Of a DNA stretch of 64,000 nt, positions 1 to 10,997 are shown one piece after another; positions within the stretch are counted from its first letter, which is position 1; every line of letters starts with the position of its first letter. Location: NCBI GenBank assembly GCA_001247695.2, contig LGRX02012617.1, forward strand, positions 1 through 64,000, in the 5' to 3' direction. The notes beneath the pieces were generated by a model that made no database searches, was not told the origin of the DNA, and saw nothing but the letters and a program-made list of their open reading frames with translations. The position numbers were made by a program, and so were the translations under genes. Source of the DNA: Cymbomonas tetramitiformis. Its lineage: Eukaryota > Chlorophyta > Pyramimonadophyceae > Pyramimonadales > Pyramimonadaceae.

Positions 1-254
1 GAGACGCTCGGATGGTGTGCGGGAGACGCTTGGATGGTGTGCGGGTGACGCTTGTGTCGGTGTTGAGCAAGCGCGACCCTCTTGCTGTGACACGGCGAGG
101 ATGTCAGGCTGCAGGCGTGGTGATACTCGGCGGCTTTCTTAAAGGCGCCACGTGGAGACCGCTTAGATGGGGTGTGGGTGTTGGGAGTGGGGTGGTGGGG
201 GCACCCGTGGCGCAGGACCTAGATGCTTCGAAGCGGAGCTGGGGCCCGGGGGTT
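1..254. other. Degenerate GC-rich spacer or intron at window edge
   Basis: Imperfect repeats of a unit containing gacgcttggatggtgtgcgg occur near the left edge (about 5-50). No supported exon seen. It may be the intron upstream of the first visible glycosyltransferase exon. Confidence 0.4.
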
Positions 255-3200
255 TGGCGGAAGCTGACACAAGAGATCCACAAGAATCAGTTCCCAGCTC
301 GGGCAAAAGCGCAGCAAATGTGCGGCCGGAATCGGACAAGATCGGACACGGCGCTGGCATACGCGCAGGGGGGCAACGTCGGGCTCGGAGGCATGGGGGC
401 CGGGGTGGCCTCGACGGTGCACTTCATCAGCGGCTACCTCTCCGAGGCGCTGCTGGAGAAGAAGCCCTTTGTGTTCTATGGCCGCTTCAACTACGCCTCC
501 AATTCGGTGTGCAGGTCCGCAGCCCCGCAGGGTGGCGTCGCCGCCACTGAGCCATGTGCAGCAAACGCATGAGCGGCGCGGCGCAGCCAGTCAATCAATG
601 CCAAGCGAGCCTGCGGTACATATGAGGCAGGCGGCTGATGCGGCGCGGCCTGTCAATCAATGCCAAGCGAGCCTGCAGTACATATGACGCAGGCGGCTGA
701 TGCGGCGCGGCCTGTCAATCAATGCCAAGCGAGCCTGCGGTACACATGACGCAGGCGGCTGATGCGATGCGGGCTGCGGTTGTTGCCAAGCGAAGCTTTG
801 GTACATACGACGTAGGCCGCTGACGTGTACTGTACAGAGTGCGGGGTCCCTGAGAAGGGCGCTGACGTGTACTGTACAGAGTGCGGGGTCCCTGAGAAGG
901 GCGCTGACGTGTACTGTACAGAGTGCGGGGTCCCTGAGAAGGGCGCTGACGTGTACTGTACAGAGTGCGGGGTCCCTGAGAAGGGCGCCACGCGGTATTT
1001 GTACAGAGTGCGCGTCCAGCGCTTGACGCTACTGAACAGAGTGCGGGGTCCTGAGAAGGGCGCTTGACGTGTGCCTGTACAGAGTGCGGGGTCCCGAGAA
1101 TAATGATGTGTGCCTGTACAGAGGCGGGTCCCTGAGAAGGGCGCTGACGTGTACTGCAGCAGGCAAGGGGTCCCTGAGAAGGGCTGACATGTACTGTACA
1201 GAGTGCGGTCCCTGAGAAGGTCGCTGACGGTACTGCAATAGAAAGTGCGGGGTCCCCAGAAGGGCTGGACGTGTACTGAACAGGAGGCAAGCGGGGTCCC
1301 TGAGAAGGGGCGCTGACGCGGTACTGTACAGAGTGAGCGGGTCCTTGAGAAGGCCGCTGAACGGTACTGTACAGAGTGCGGGGTCCTGAGAAGGGAAGTG
1401 CTGGGCGTGTACTGCGGTTGTGAGTGCGGGGTCCTGAGAAGGCTGATGTGTACTGCGTTAGAGTGCGGGTCCTCGAGAAGGGCGCTGATCGGTACTGTAC
1501 AGAGCGCGGGGTCCCTGAGAAGGGCGCTGACGAAATTGTACAGAGGCGGGTCCTGAGAAGGCGCCATGGTAATTGTACAGAGGCAACCCTGAGAAGGGCT
1601 ATTGACGTGTACTACAGAGTGCAGGGGCCTGAGAAGGGCGCTGACGTGTAATTGCACAGAGTGCTGGTCCTGAGAAGGGCGCTGACGTATAACACAACAG
1701 AGTGCGGGGTCCCTGAGAAGGCGCTGACGTGTACTGGGAAGCAGAGTGTGGGTCCCCAGAAGCTGATGGTACTGTACAGAGTGCGGGGTCCCTGAGAAGG
1801 CCGCTGACGTGTACTGTACAGAGTGCGGGGTCCCTGAGAAGGCTGCATGGAATGTGGCCTGGCAGATCGGCGGGGAAGCTGGCGGACTTTGAGTGCTATC
1901 TGCAGCCCTTCAGCGCCTGCAGCAGCCTCAAGACACGCCTCTCCGCCGACTGGAAGCCTCCCAAGATCAGCCAAAATAGGTACGTGGGAGAGCTCTCCTC
2001 GCACCCCGCCCGCCCCACTTTCTTCAACATGAAGCAGCGCCTGTGGCAGCCTGGATGAGCTCATGCCCAATCATGCCACGTGGCAGCCCGGGCCCTTGAC
2101 TCAGCATGCGACATGAAACAGCGGCTCTCTCGCTGGCTGGGTGATCTCGCAACCAGCTGCGTCCGGTAGAAGGCAGAGCCGTGGACGAAGTTTGCTTTGC
2201 ATCGTAGGTCAGGCGGCAGTTCCCCCCATACATTGGGTATCCCGGCCCATATATATTAGGTATCACGACCCATGGGTGGGTATCACGGCCCTTATATTAG
2301 GTATCACGGCCCATGGAGTGGAGTATCACGGCCCATATATTAGGTATCACCGGCCCATAGGTGGTATCACGGCCCATATGTGGTATCACGGCCCATAGAT
2401 TGGGTAGCCAGCAGCCTTTATATTACAAGTATCGGCCCCACTAGATTGGTATAGCAGCCACAGGTCAGTATCAGCCTGGGTGGGTATCGCGGCCCATAGA
2501 TTGGTATCGCCGGCGCATAGGAGCTGCTTATCCACGGCCCATAATTAGGTATCACGGCCCATGGAGTGGTGCCCTTGGCCATAGATTAGGTATCACGGCC
2601 CTTATATTAGGCTATCACGGCCCATAGGTGGGTATCCACGACCCATATATTAGGTATCACGGCCCATAGGTAGAGTATCCGCGGCGCAATTGAGTATCCG
2701 GCCGCCATGTTATCCGACACGGGTTGAGTATCCGGCCCCTCGTTTGATATACGGCTATAGATTGGGTATCACGGCCCATATATTAGGTATCACGGCATAG
2801 ATTAGGTATCACGGCCCATAGATTGGGTATCACGGCCCATGTATTAGTATCACGGCCCATAGACTGGAAGTATCACGGCCTGGTTTTATACAAACCTCCA
2901 CAGCCTGAATTATGATCTGGCCCTTATATTCATTATCCCGCGGCCCATAGGTGGTATTATAGCCCTGGAGTGGTATCACGGCCCATATGTGGTTATCGCA
3001 GCCTGGGTGGGTACTCCAGAAGCCCATATATTAGGTATCCACGGCCCATAGATTGGTATCCACCTTTGGCCCATATATTAGGTATGCGGCCCATAGGTGG
3101 GTATCGCGGCCTATATATTAGGTATCACGGCCCATAGATTGGGTATCACGGCCCATATATTAGGTATCACGGCCCATAGATTGGGTATCACGGCTTCACG

Positions 3201-4783
3201 GCCGCTCGAGGTGCAGCGCTCCGGCGAAGCCAAACCGAGAACACCAACCTGGGAAGTGTGAGACTGTGGAACCCAAAGTTCGGATGATAAGCTTGCATGT
3301 TGAGGATCGTGTCGGGGCGGTCTGGCGGATGATAAGCTTGCATGTTGAGGATCGCGTCGGGGCGATCTGGCGGATGATAAGCTTGCATGTTGAGGATCGC
3401 GTCGGGGCGGCCTGGCGGATGCGGGGCGAGGCGGAGGGGCAGGGGCTGCGTGTTACCTGCGACGCCTCACAAGTGGTGCTCGGAGGTGGCGCACTTTCTG
3501 CGGGTGCCAAATGGCGAGCTGGGGAGGCGCGGAACGTTCTGGTTCCGCAGCGCGCTCGTCAGCTTCCTGATGCGGCTCAATGCGGGAACCAAGAGCTGGC
3601 TCGGCCTCCCGGCGCTCAAGAAGAGGATTGGCTTCAAGGGCCCCATCATCGGCGTCCACGTGCGGCATGGCGACGCCTGCGAGACCACGGACCGCAAGGT
3701 GCTCGGGCACGCCTTTGGCCGCCACGCCGTGCTGTTTCCAGTTGTAGGCGGGGTATGTGCTTGGTGTCATGCTCTGGGCCACAACGGGAATGATGATCAG
3801 TCTGTCTGTCGGGCTACTCGCATACGTCAAGGACATAATATCCGATTGCCTTCGTCTGTGGGTATCATGGCAACATCTTTGCGCTGTTTGATGGGTTGAT
3901 CATCGTGGCATTGTCTGCGACAACGGTGGGTGTGTTGAACGACGTTAGATCGACTGTGCGAGTGGGTGAATGGTTCCTGGGCAATGCTGCGTGGGGGGAG
4001 GTTTGATGTTGCAGGGGAGATGCAAGGGCTTAGAGGCGTATATTCCAGCCATCCAAACGCTGTCGGAGAGGTACAACACAACACGCGTATATCTTGCCAC
4101 AGATGACGAAGCCATCATCGCTCAGAGCAAGGAATACTCGCACCGCTTCACATTCATCACCACTCCTTTCGACCGCGAGATCCTCAAGCCACCCAACTCC
4201 ACCGGCACCAGCAAGCTCATCGAACGGTATGACCCGCCAAATCCCAATGCTGTCTCACGCCTTGGGGGACTTCCTTTGGGCGTCACCCGGATCACCCGAG
4301 GCCATTATCTGCATGTCCTGGATCGAGTCACGGCGGTGCCCACTAATGTTGCCATTTGGTTGGCTGCAGTTCGGTGCTTTTGCACGCCAATCCCACAGGG
4401 TCCGCCTGGGTAACACGGGAACGCCTGTCCGCTCACTGATCCGCTCACATCAATAGAAGTGCGTCCAGCTCGAGCTTCATGTGAATTGTGGAGCGATCAA
4501 CACGCTGTGGGGTGCTAACGGTTTTGGGTTGCTTTCTGATCGGTGGCGAATCTTCAGGAGGACTGATCTGTGGAGCAGCGAATCTAAATCCGGGCATGAT
4601 CTTATGAAGTCAGCTCTGATCGATATTCTCCTGCTTGCTGACTCAGACTATCTCGTTGCCCAGCTCCTATCGAACATGTCGAGGCTTGCCTTGGAGTTGA
4701 GTGCTGCTATGAAGTTGCGGATCCCTCCTTATATTAGCATGGATGGACCATGGTGCCCTCATTGGAAGATGTGCCCCAAGTAG
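255..4783 (+). CDS. GT23-like alpha-fucosyltransferase, 5'-partial, five exons seen
   Basis: Likely a Golgi-type glycosyltransferase related to GT23 alpha-1,6-fucosyltransferases (FUT8-like), which move fucose from GDP-fucose onto N-glycans. My exon model is about 255-514, 1866-1979, 3443-3698, 4015-4226 and 4558-4783. GT-AG borders and phases agree at all four introns (phase 2, 2, 0, 2) and the frame stays open to TAG at 4781-4783. Supporting motifs in order: FVFYGRFNYASN (exon 1), LADFECYLQPFSACS (exon 2), GPIIGVHVRHGDAC (exon 3, the GVHVR nucleotide-sugar motif), VYLATDDEAI (exon 4), and LIDILLLADSDYLVAQ with a Cys-containing tail (exon 5). The start and any N-terminal membrane anchor lie to the left or in an exon I could not find, and the 5' edge of exon 1 is uncertain. 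Introns 1 and 2 (1351 and 1463 bp) are tandem arrays. Family assignment rests on motif memory only; a GT65/GT68 relative is possible. Confidence 0.72.
582..790. repeat. 62-63-bp tandem repeat, about 3.3 copies (intronic)
   Basis: Units start with tcaatcaatgccaagcgagc at about 591, 653 and 716. The array lies in intron 1 of the glycosyltransferase gene, directly before the 42-bp array. Copies differ at only a few bases. Confidence 0.85.
795..1850. repeat. 42-bp tandem repeat filling intron 1
   Basis: The unit contains gtgtactgtacagagtgcgg followed by ggtccctgagaagggcgctg. The first copies (about 820-990) are near perfect at exactly 42 bp. Copies then degrade with deletions and substitutions to about 1850, ending 16 bp before the inferred acceptor at 1866. 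Roughly 24 copies. Open frames across it are repeat artefacts. Confidence 0.92.
2210..3195. repeat. 21-bp tandem repeat filling intron 2
   Basis: Alternating units ggtatcacggcccatatatta and ggtatcacggcccatagattg give a 21-bp period with a 42-bp higher-order alternation. The array is degenerate in the middle (2400-3050) and homogeneous at 3100-3190. It lies inside glycosyltransferase intron 2. Confidence 0.92.
3280..3416. repeat. 45-bp tandem repeat, three copies
   Basis: Units begin cggatgataagcttgcatgt at 3280, 3325 and 3370 and differ at two or three positions. Located in the last 170 bp of intron 2, just before exon 3 of the glycosyltransferase. Confidence 0.9.
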
Positions 4784-7287
4784 ATTTGGTGCATGCGCCA
4801 AAACAAGTTTAAAAAACTTCTTCCTACATGTCTTTCATGCAGAAAATCAGCAACAACAAGAGGGGGAAATACGGAAAGGACAAAAATATCCAACTCTTCT
4901 TGGTGTGTTGGATTAGAAACAAAAATAATGAATGCCTCTCAGCCTAACTTGCAAGGAAACTTGCTCCATGCTTTTGCATTGATGCCTTGATTATTCTGGT
5001 TAGCAAAGAACGCTCTCAGTAAGATTATTACCGAGCTGGTGAGAATTGGGGATGCAGAAGACATTGTGAATGAAAAGTTCGAAACTTCCAAATTTGACTT
5101 CCGTGTTTTGATTATTGTTGAGATCACGAGCAATAAACTTGGCCGAAAAGTTTGTTTTCGGGGTGGAAACAAATGTATATTTCATGTTTTGTTTATTGTT
5201 GTTTATTGCAGTGTTTCGCTCAAACAATTAATTAATTGTTTGCTTTGTTTTTTTTCTTCGTGAGATATCAAGCCCACCAATTATTTAATTCGATTTTAAA
5301 GATTGTTGTTTGTAGGATGCAAGAAGTTCACATGGCACCATTAAGATCACTACACAATGAGCCACGGTAACAAGGAATTGGATGCTCTACCGTAACGATG
5401 AGTGCCTTGCCATACCGTACAACACGGAATGCTTGTGCAGGAGCTTTTGGCGCGGTGTCAGCAACATGAGCATGTGGGTCAGCAATATCTTGTGTTGCTA
5501 GGGCACATTGCACCACGTGTGTACCGTATTAGGAATGCCACCATAGAGATAAAATCAAGGAAGCATTCGTTGCTACCGTTGCCATACACTCGGCGGTACC
5601 ACAGAGGAAGGCTAGTTTCTAAGGGCGCCCAGGACCCTTCCGCCCTACATGGCGCAAAACCTTTTCAAAGGAAATTAGGAGTCTTTCCTGTACATTGCGC
5701 TTAGGTTCTGGACGGTTTACACAAGGGTCCGCGTTCATAGCTGAAGGGGCGACCCCTAACTTGACGCCGCAGCCGAGAAGTGACGTCTGTCGACGCGTTA
5801 CTGGGATATCCTCACAATGAATATCCGGATATGTGGGCAAACAGGTTGGCAGTTTCGGTGAAGTCTAAAACTGAATGATATGAGGTAACGGAAATAATAT
5901 GAACCTCGACCCTAAACCCGAACGGTGACCGCGGTGACAAGTGACACAGGCTTTGACACTCGACCTGAGCTAGTACGGATCTAGGGGAGTCTGCCAGGGC
6001 CCACACCGGCTATTCCGGGAGGACTGCCGGCAGATTCCAGTACGCGTATCCATCGCTCGGCGCTGCCTCGCCATTTCACCCAGGGCACTTTTGCCACATA
6101 TGCATGCTTCAGGACCTAATTTACATAATACACACGCCTGAGAGACCTGGGTGTCCGATTCAACCATTCGTTTCGCGCTCTACTTGGTATGGAGCTATCG
6201 TGGCAGCACTGTTTCGTCATAAGTACGGAATATTCGTCGCTTTCTAAGGCTTTTTCGTTTGTTGGCAGCGAAATCGCGATTGGCTTCGAATTGTTTCGCG
6301 CCTTGTTGTTTGTTTTTATTGCAGTGACACGTCGAAATAATTATTTGATAATTTTTTTTTTCTTTTCGTTGATTGGGCGACCTGACGACAATTTTAAATA
6401 TGCGGTTCTTCAAGAAAAGAATCATTTAATTTTAAAATCAATAATCAAGACACGGATCTTTGTTTTTTGTTTAATTTTAAAATCAACGAATCAAGACACG
6501 GTTCTTTGTTTTTGCGTGATGTCGTACCTCTACATAGCGATGAAGAAGTTAGGCAACCACAAGCACTTGAGCCTTGGGCAGAATTTTACCCAACATCGTT
6601 GAAGTGAAACCTGGGGAGGGGGGGGAGGGGGTGGGGTTGACATATGCTCGTCAGATTTTCTCCAGATTGGTCTGAGTGTCCCGAGAAGCGGGTAAGCAAC
6701 CGAAGGGGTATTCCGAGGGTGTGATTCCTGCGCTGAGCGGGGGGCAACTAAGCGAGGGGGTCCACGGAAGTGATTCTGTAACGCCGGCCAACCGGTCCCG
6801 AGAGGCAGGTAATTAATGGGGGGGCAGTCCGTGGGTGCGACTCCGCGGCGCCAGCCAACTGTGTTTAAGTGTACTACTCCACCAATTCCGCGGCTCTCAT
6901 AGAGCTCCTTAGACAATGCAGCATCACAGTACCCACGATGGATATCCGTTCACGTGCAAAACAACCGAAAAGATCCCAAACACCAAATCGCCCACGAGCG
7001 CTCAACGACCTCCCACATGCATATACAGGCACCAGCGCATATTAAGGCACCAGCGCATATTAATTATTTTGGTAAAGGTAAACGTACTCTATAAAAGTTG
7101 ACAGGTGCCAAAATATGTGGTCTACGACGTATCCAGGTATTCAAAACTATGCGTGTTTGTGGGCGATCCTTGGGTCTTCTCATCGCGTCATGGCATCCAA
7201 ATTCTGGGTTTGGGGACAAATAGAATTCACAAAAGGTGAAATTAAGCATCCCTGTAATGCGATCCTGATCACATTTCTCTCCCGGAA
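4784..7287. other. Intergenic, no supported gene
   Basis: 4784-5330 is AT-rich 3' flank of the glycosyltransferase. 5330-6180 has short unconvincing frames on both strands. 6190-6520 is AT-rich with a repeated segment containing aatcaagacacgg (about 6443 and 6488). 6600-6850 is G-rich with several G runs. No RNA gene seen. Confidence 0.55.
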
Positions 7288-8247
7288 TCAAAACATGGTG
7301 TCTGAAAGCCTTTGCAACAATTCGGTTATGAAGTCTCTTTGCTCCTGGTCGCTCTTTCCTGCCAGCGCTTCTTTCTTTAGAAGCACAGCGGTTGCACCTG
7401 CCTCCTTGACGTCTACTGCCTCCTCCAAGGTGCTCACTCCAACGACGCTGAGGGCGCTAAAAGGGATCTGCTGCGTAAGCCGGCAAGCCATGTCATGCTT
7501 GAAACCTGGTATTGCTAACGAAAGACCTACACTGAGGTTGATGCCAAAAACTTTGCACCCGTGATTGATGCCTGCTTGCAATTCTTCTTCATTCACCACC
7601 TCAAGCGCGTAGTCGAGTTTAAGATTGTCACAGAGCGCAAGCATGCGCGGGGCTGCATCAGAGAGCACTGCGTTGATGAGATTGATTCCCGCAGCGCCCG
7701 CCTGAGTGGTTTCCGTAAGCTGCAGTGGGTGAATGGCATAGTCGAGCCGCAACACCGGGACTTCCACTTCATCACAAACACGTTGTAGATCGGCACAGCC
7801 TTCTGGAGTGAAAGCTATATCTGTCCACACGGCCACGCCGTCACACCCCCACTGCACAAGGCGCGAGCATCGAGTGGCCACTGCCTCGGAGCTCTCAAAA
7901 CCTTCGCGGGTGACCTCAACGAAAAGAGCAATGCGATTCTTCTGTATTGCCACGTCGGAGATAGTTGCCAAGAGGTGATGAGGGATGCGCGCCGGCTGCG
8001 CAGCTCTCAATTGAAACTCGACCCCTTCTTCGCCAAGGCTTTCTATCCGAGAGCGGATCTCCTGTGCTTTTCTTTTAATAGTAGGCCCCAGTTCGTTCGG
8101 GCCACAACGTGTAAGCAGACATTTCCCGTGCCGTGATCCCGAATGGCGGCTGGAATACTTCAGGTAACTTGCCAAGTTTTTGGCTGAACTAGCTAGTAAC
8201 TGGCGTTGAATCGCTACAGAGGAGTACAGCTTGTTATTCATTTCCAC
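7288..8247 (-). CDS. Indole-3-glycerol-phosphate-synthase-like TIM-barrel protein
   Basis: 319-residue intronless frame. Residues from about 75 follow the IGPS (TrpC) pattern: an EV strand where IGPS has its first catalytic motif, DGVAVWTDIAFTPEG, a PVLRLDYAIHPLQL segment matching the PVLCKDF..PYQ region, LEVVNEEEL matching the EVH..EEL strand, FGIN matching GINNR, and GVSTLEEAVDVKEAGATAVLL matching the phosphate-binding SGI..ED..GA.AVL strand. IGPS closes the indole ring in tryptophan synthesis. Here the lysine of CKDF is replaced by leucine and the lysine of the EVK motif by threonine, so this is probably a divergent, perhaps non-catalytic paralogue. The first 50 or so residues are Ser/Lys/Arg-rich with few acidic residues, like an organelle transit peptide. 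The start is the first ATG, with the foldback element lying 11 bp upstream. Confidence 0.8.
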   Translation of the reverse strand: MEMNNKLYSSVAIQRQLLASSAKNLASYLKYSSRHSGSRHGKCLLTRCGPNELGPTIKRKAQEIRSRIESLGEEGVEFQLRAAQPARIPHHLLATISDVAIQKNRIALFVEVTREGFESSEAVATRCSRLVQWGCDGVAVWTDIAFTPEGCADLQRVCDEVEVPVLRLDYAIHPLQLTETTQAGAAGINLINAVLSDAAPRMLALCDNLKLDYALEVVNEEELQAGINHGCKVFGINLSVGLSLAIPGFKHDMACRLTQQIPFSALSVVGVSTLEEAVDVKEAGATAVLLKKEALAGKSDQEQRDFITELLQRLSDTMF

Positions 8248-8258
8248 GACCCCGCCCG

Positions 8259-9047
8259 GATACTCGTGAAGGTATCGACTGATTAGACTGATTGATTAAT
8301 TCAGTCAGTGACATGAGCGACAAAAACCAAATCAGTTCATGTCACCGACTGAATACGATGTCACCAACCGAATACCAATTAATTCAGAAAACTCTCTCAC
8401 CTCGCCCATCACATATATAAATAATTATTTATTGCGGTGGGGGGCGACGTATATTAATATTACCGCCAGAAGTTAAGGATATATAATTATATATATGATT
8501 TATGGTATATATAATTTATATAACATATTTGCTTGAAATTTCTTGGCGCTTCGCGATAAGAGGGGGTGGGGGAGGTGTGGGGGGGGGTTCTTGGGGTAGT
8601 GGGGGTAGCGGGAGGCGTTTCGTGGGGGTTCACGAGGTGGAAGCGTTGGGGAGGGGGGGTATTGGGAGGGGGGAGGGGGGAGCCACCGCTGCTATTCATA
8701 AGCTCCCCCCCCTCCCCCAATGCCCCCCCCCACCTCCACCCCCTCTTTATCGCGAAGCGCCAAGAAATTTCAAGCAAATATGTTATATAAATTATATATA
8801 CCATAAATCATATATATAATTATATATCCTTAACTTCTGGCGGTAATATTAATATACGTCGCCCCCCACCGCAATAAATTATTATTTATATATGTGATGG
8901 GCGAGGTGAGAGAGTTTTCTGAATTAATTGGTATTCGGTTGGTGACATCGTATTCAGTCGGTGACATGAACTGATTTGGTTTTTGTCGCTCATGTCACTG
9001 ACTGAATTAATCAATCAGTCTAATCAGTCGATACCTTCACGAGTATC
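8259..9047. mobile_element. Foldback / long-TIR MITE
   Basis: Two near-identical inverted arms of about 310 bp (8259-8566 and 8743-9047) begin and end GATACTCGTGAAGG / CCTTCACGAGTATC. They enclose a roughly 175-bp loop with G-rich then C-rich runs. Flanks read CCCGCCCG (8251-8258) and CCCGCACG (9048-9055), a 7/8 match that may be an imperfect 8-bp target duplication. Frames within are palindromic artefacts, so there is no transposase. Long TIRs recall Mutator-type elements, but these usually give 9-bp duplications, so the superfamily is open. Confidence 0.85.
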
Positions 9048-9055
9048 CCCGCACG

Positions 9056-10990
9056 GCATAACGTTCCTATCCAATTGTAAACGGATTTTGTGCTACAAAA
9101 TGAAAATAGACGCGCCCATTAAATCCTTATTATGAAAATATCGATTTGCTGGTAACAGTCTGGTTGTATTTGTCGATTTGACTCACGACATGAGAAGAAA
9201 GAAGATTGCCAGCATGCGATGGAGAACCAAACCCTACAGATTGATTTTGATATCTAAGCGTGACACGGTAGGTAGGTTTTTGGCTTCATCACGTGATTTT
9301 GCGGGACATTCAAATCACAATCTTACCGTACGAGCGGACGCTCAATAAGATTGGACGGCGTACGTTGGCCAGACTCGTACTGTATGACCCATATGTGAAT
9401 GAAGCGATACAGAACAGACAGTTTTTTTCTGTCGAGTCTCGACGTCGAGTCGGAGTGCCACGAGTTTCAAAATGTGTTGAAAACTTGACGTGTGAATGTG
9501 CACTGAACAAACTTTTTCAATCGAGGACTATCAATAAATAGGAATTCCTTATTCCTGTTGTGACAGTTGATGTCTCGCCCTTCAAACCTACCGCTCTTGA
9601 AAACATATTGCAATAAGCTGAATGCCCTTGAATGATTGCGATTCCCGGGTCGCAACAGAACCTAACGAATACGAGATGTGCGCTTGCCTTCGCATGTCCA
9701 CACGTCCGAATTGAAATCGTGCGACCCATATTCCATATAGGCTTATGCCTCCGAAATGCTTGGAAATGCCAAGTGTAGTACGAAACAGTCCATCTTTAGC
9801 GTATCAAGACATCGATCACGCTCTTAAAGTGATATGATTGGGAGGTGTTTGAATATTCCACTGGGTAAGCTTTGCTTGAGGAAATCAATGAGCTTTGATA
9901 GGAAAGGCGTTATAGCTCTTAGTTTTTTCACGGCAGACTGTGCGTTACACGCAATTGGGGGACTACCTGGACAAGAAGGCGCGTGATTTATTGTCCCGCC
10001 AACTTCTCACAACTTGCTTCAGAACAGTTGTGGGTGAACTATGAGTACAAAAGACAAGGAAGGCGGCGCACCCGTCCCTCATTCTTACAATCTTGGGACT
10101 GTCGAGCACACAAAGTTAACCTTGCCGTGTCGTCACTACTTGGACCTTTCCTTCGATAAACCACAGACAGTACGTTATCTTCACTCCCAGCACCACATCT
10201 TAGCGAGAGTACCGTACCTAGACTCGCGATACTGATCCTTTGATCTTGCTGTGTTCGCGGTTCTTTTTCATACCGCTGGCGTCTCGTTAGAATTTGGAAG
10301 TTCGCTAGAAGAGGTGAGTCGCAATCTCAAACCAGTGCATGTTATTGCGACCGTGGGATCAACTTCATCTGTTTGCAGGTAAACTACATCGGCTTCCGGA
10401 ACTACTACTGTGCTAGCATATCGATCGTCTACAAGCGAAAGGGGCCTCTCGGTATTATTACCTCCCCCCCCTCACCATCTCTCTCCTCTCTTCTCTCTCT
10501 CTTGCTCTCTTATTCTCGCACGCGTATGGCCACTCTTTGATACACCTCTGCACTCAAGCCGTCGCCGCAAACTTGGACTCCTTACTATTTGGACTAGTAG
10601 TTGTGCATATTATACCTCATTGTTGCACGTCAGGGCTCATACGACATCGCTCAGTTGGAAACCTTCGAGGCGTAAGTTATAGTGAATGTATAGCACAGCT
10701 ATACTCCTGCCTTCAAAAACCTTTACTCGGTGCTACCCTTATTGGTGTCCTGCTTTCTGTGGACGCACTCACAGAGCTCATTTCGCGTGGCCACGAACAC
10801 GTTCGCTCGGGTTGCGCTATTTGAACGTATCGGGAGGTATTAGCGGGGCAGCGCTCCCTCCCAGACCGCTAAGTCCTTCACTTCACATATCCAGCGAGTC
10901 AGCCTCAGTGCGTTCAACTCTCTCCCGGCAGTTGCCTAGGGACTGTGTAAGGGCAGATGATTGACGGTAGGTATCGGCGCGCCCGCAGAA
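9056..10990. other. Intergenic, no supported gene
   Basis: Mixed-composition sequence with short overlapping frames on both strands and a pyrimidine-rich tract near 10455-10505. I see no domain, RNA gene or element border. The stretch at 10500-10960 has several open frames but nothing recognisable. Confidence 0.5.
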
Positions 10991-10997
10991 GAGACGC

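Noticed and set aside
719..1657. 312-codon minus-strand frame
   Set aside because: Lies wholly inside the 42-bp tandem array of an intron; the protein is only the repeat translated.
580..1850. CRISPR-like array
   Set aside because: Direct repeats have no unique spacers; units are contiguous tandem repeats in eukaryotic intron DNA.
8502..8819. Two 105-codon frames on opposite strands with the same start and end peptides
   Set aside because: Mirror images produced by the inverted arms of the foldback element.
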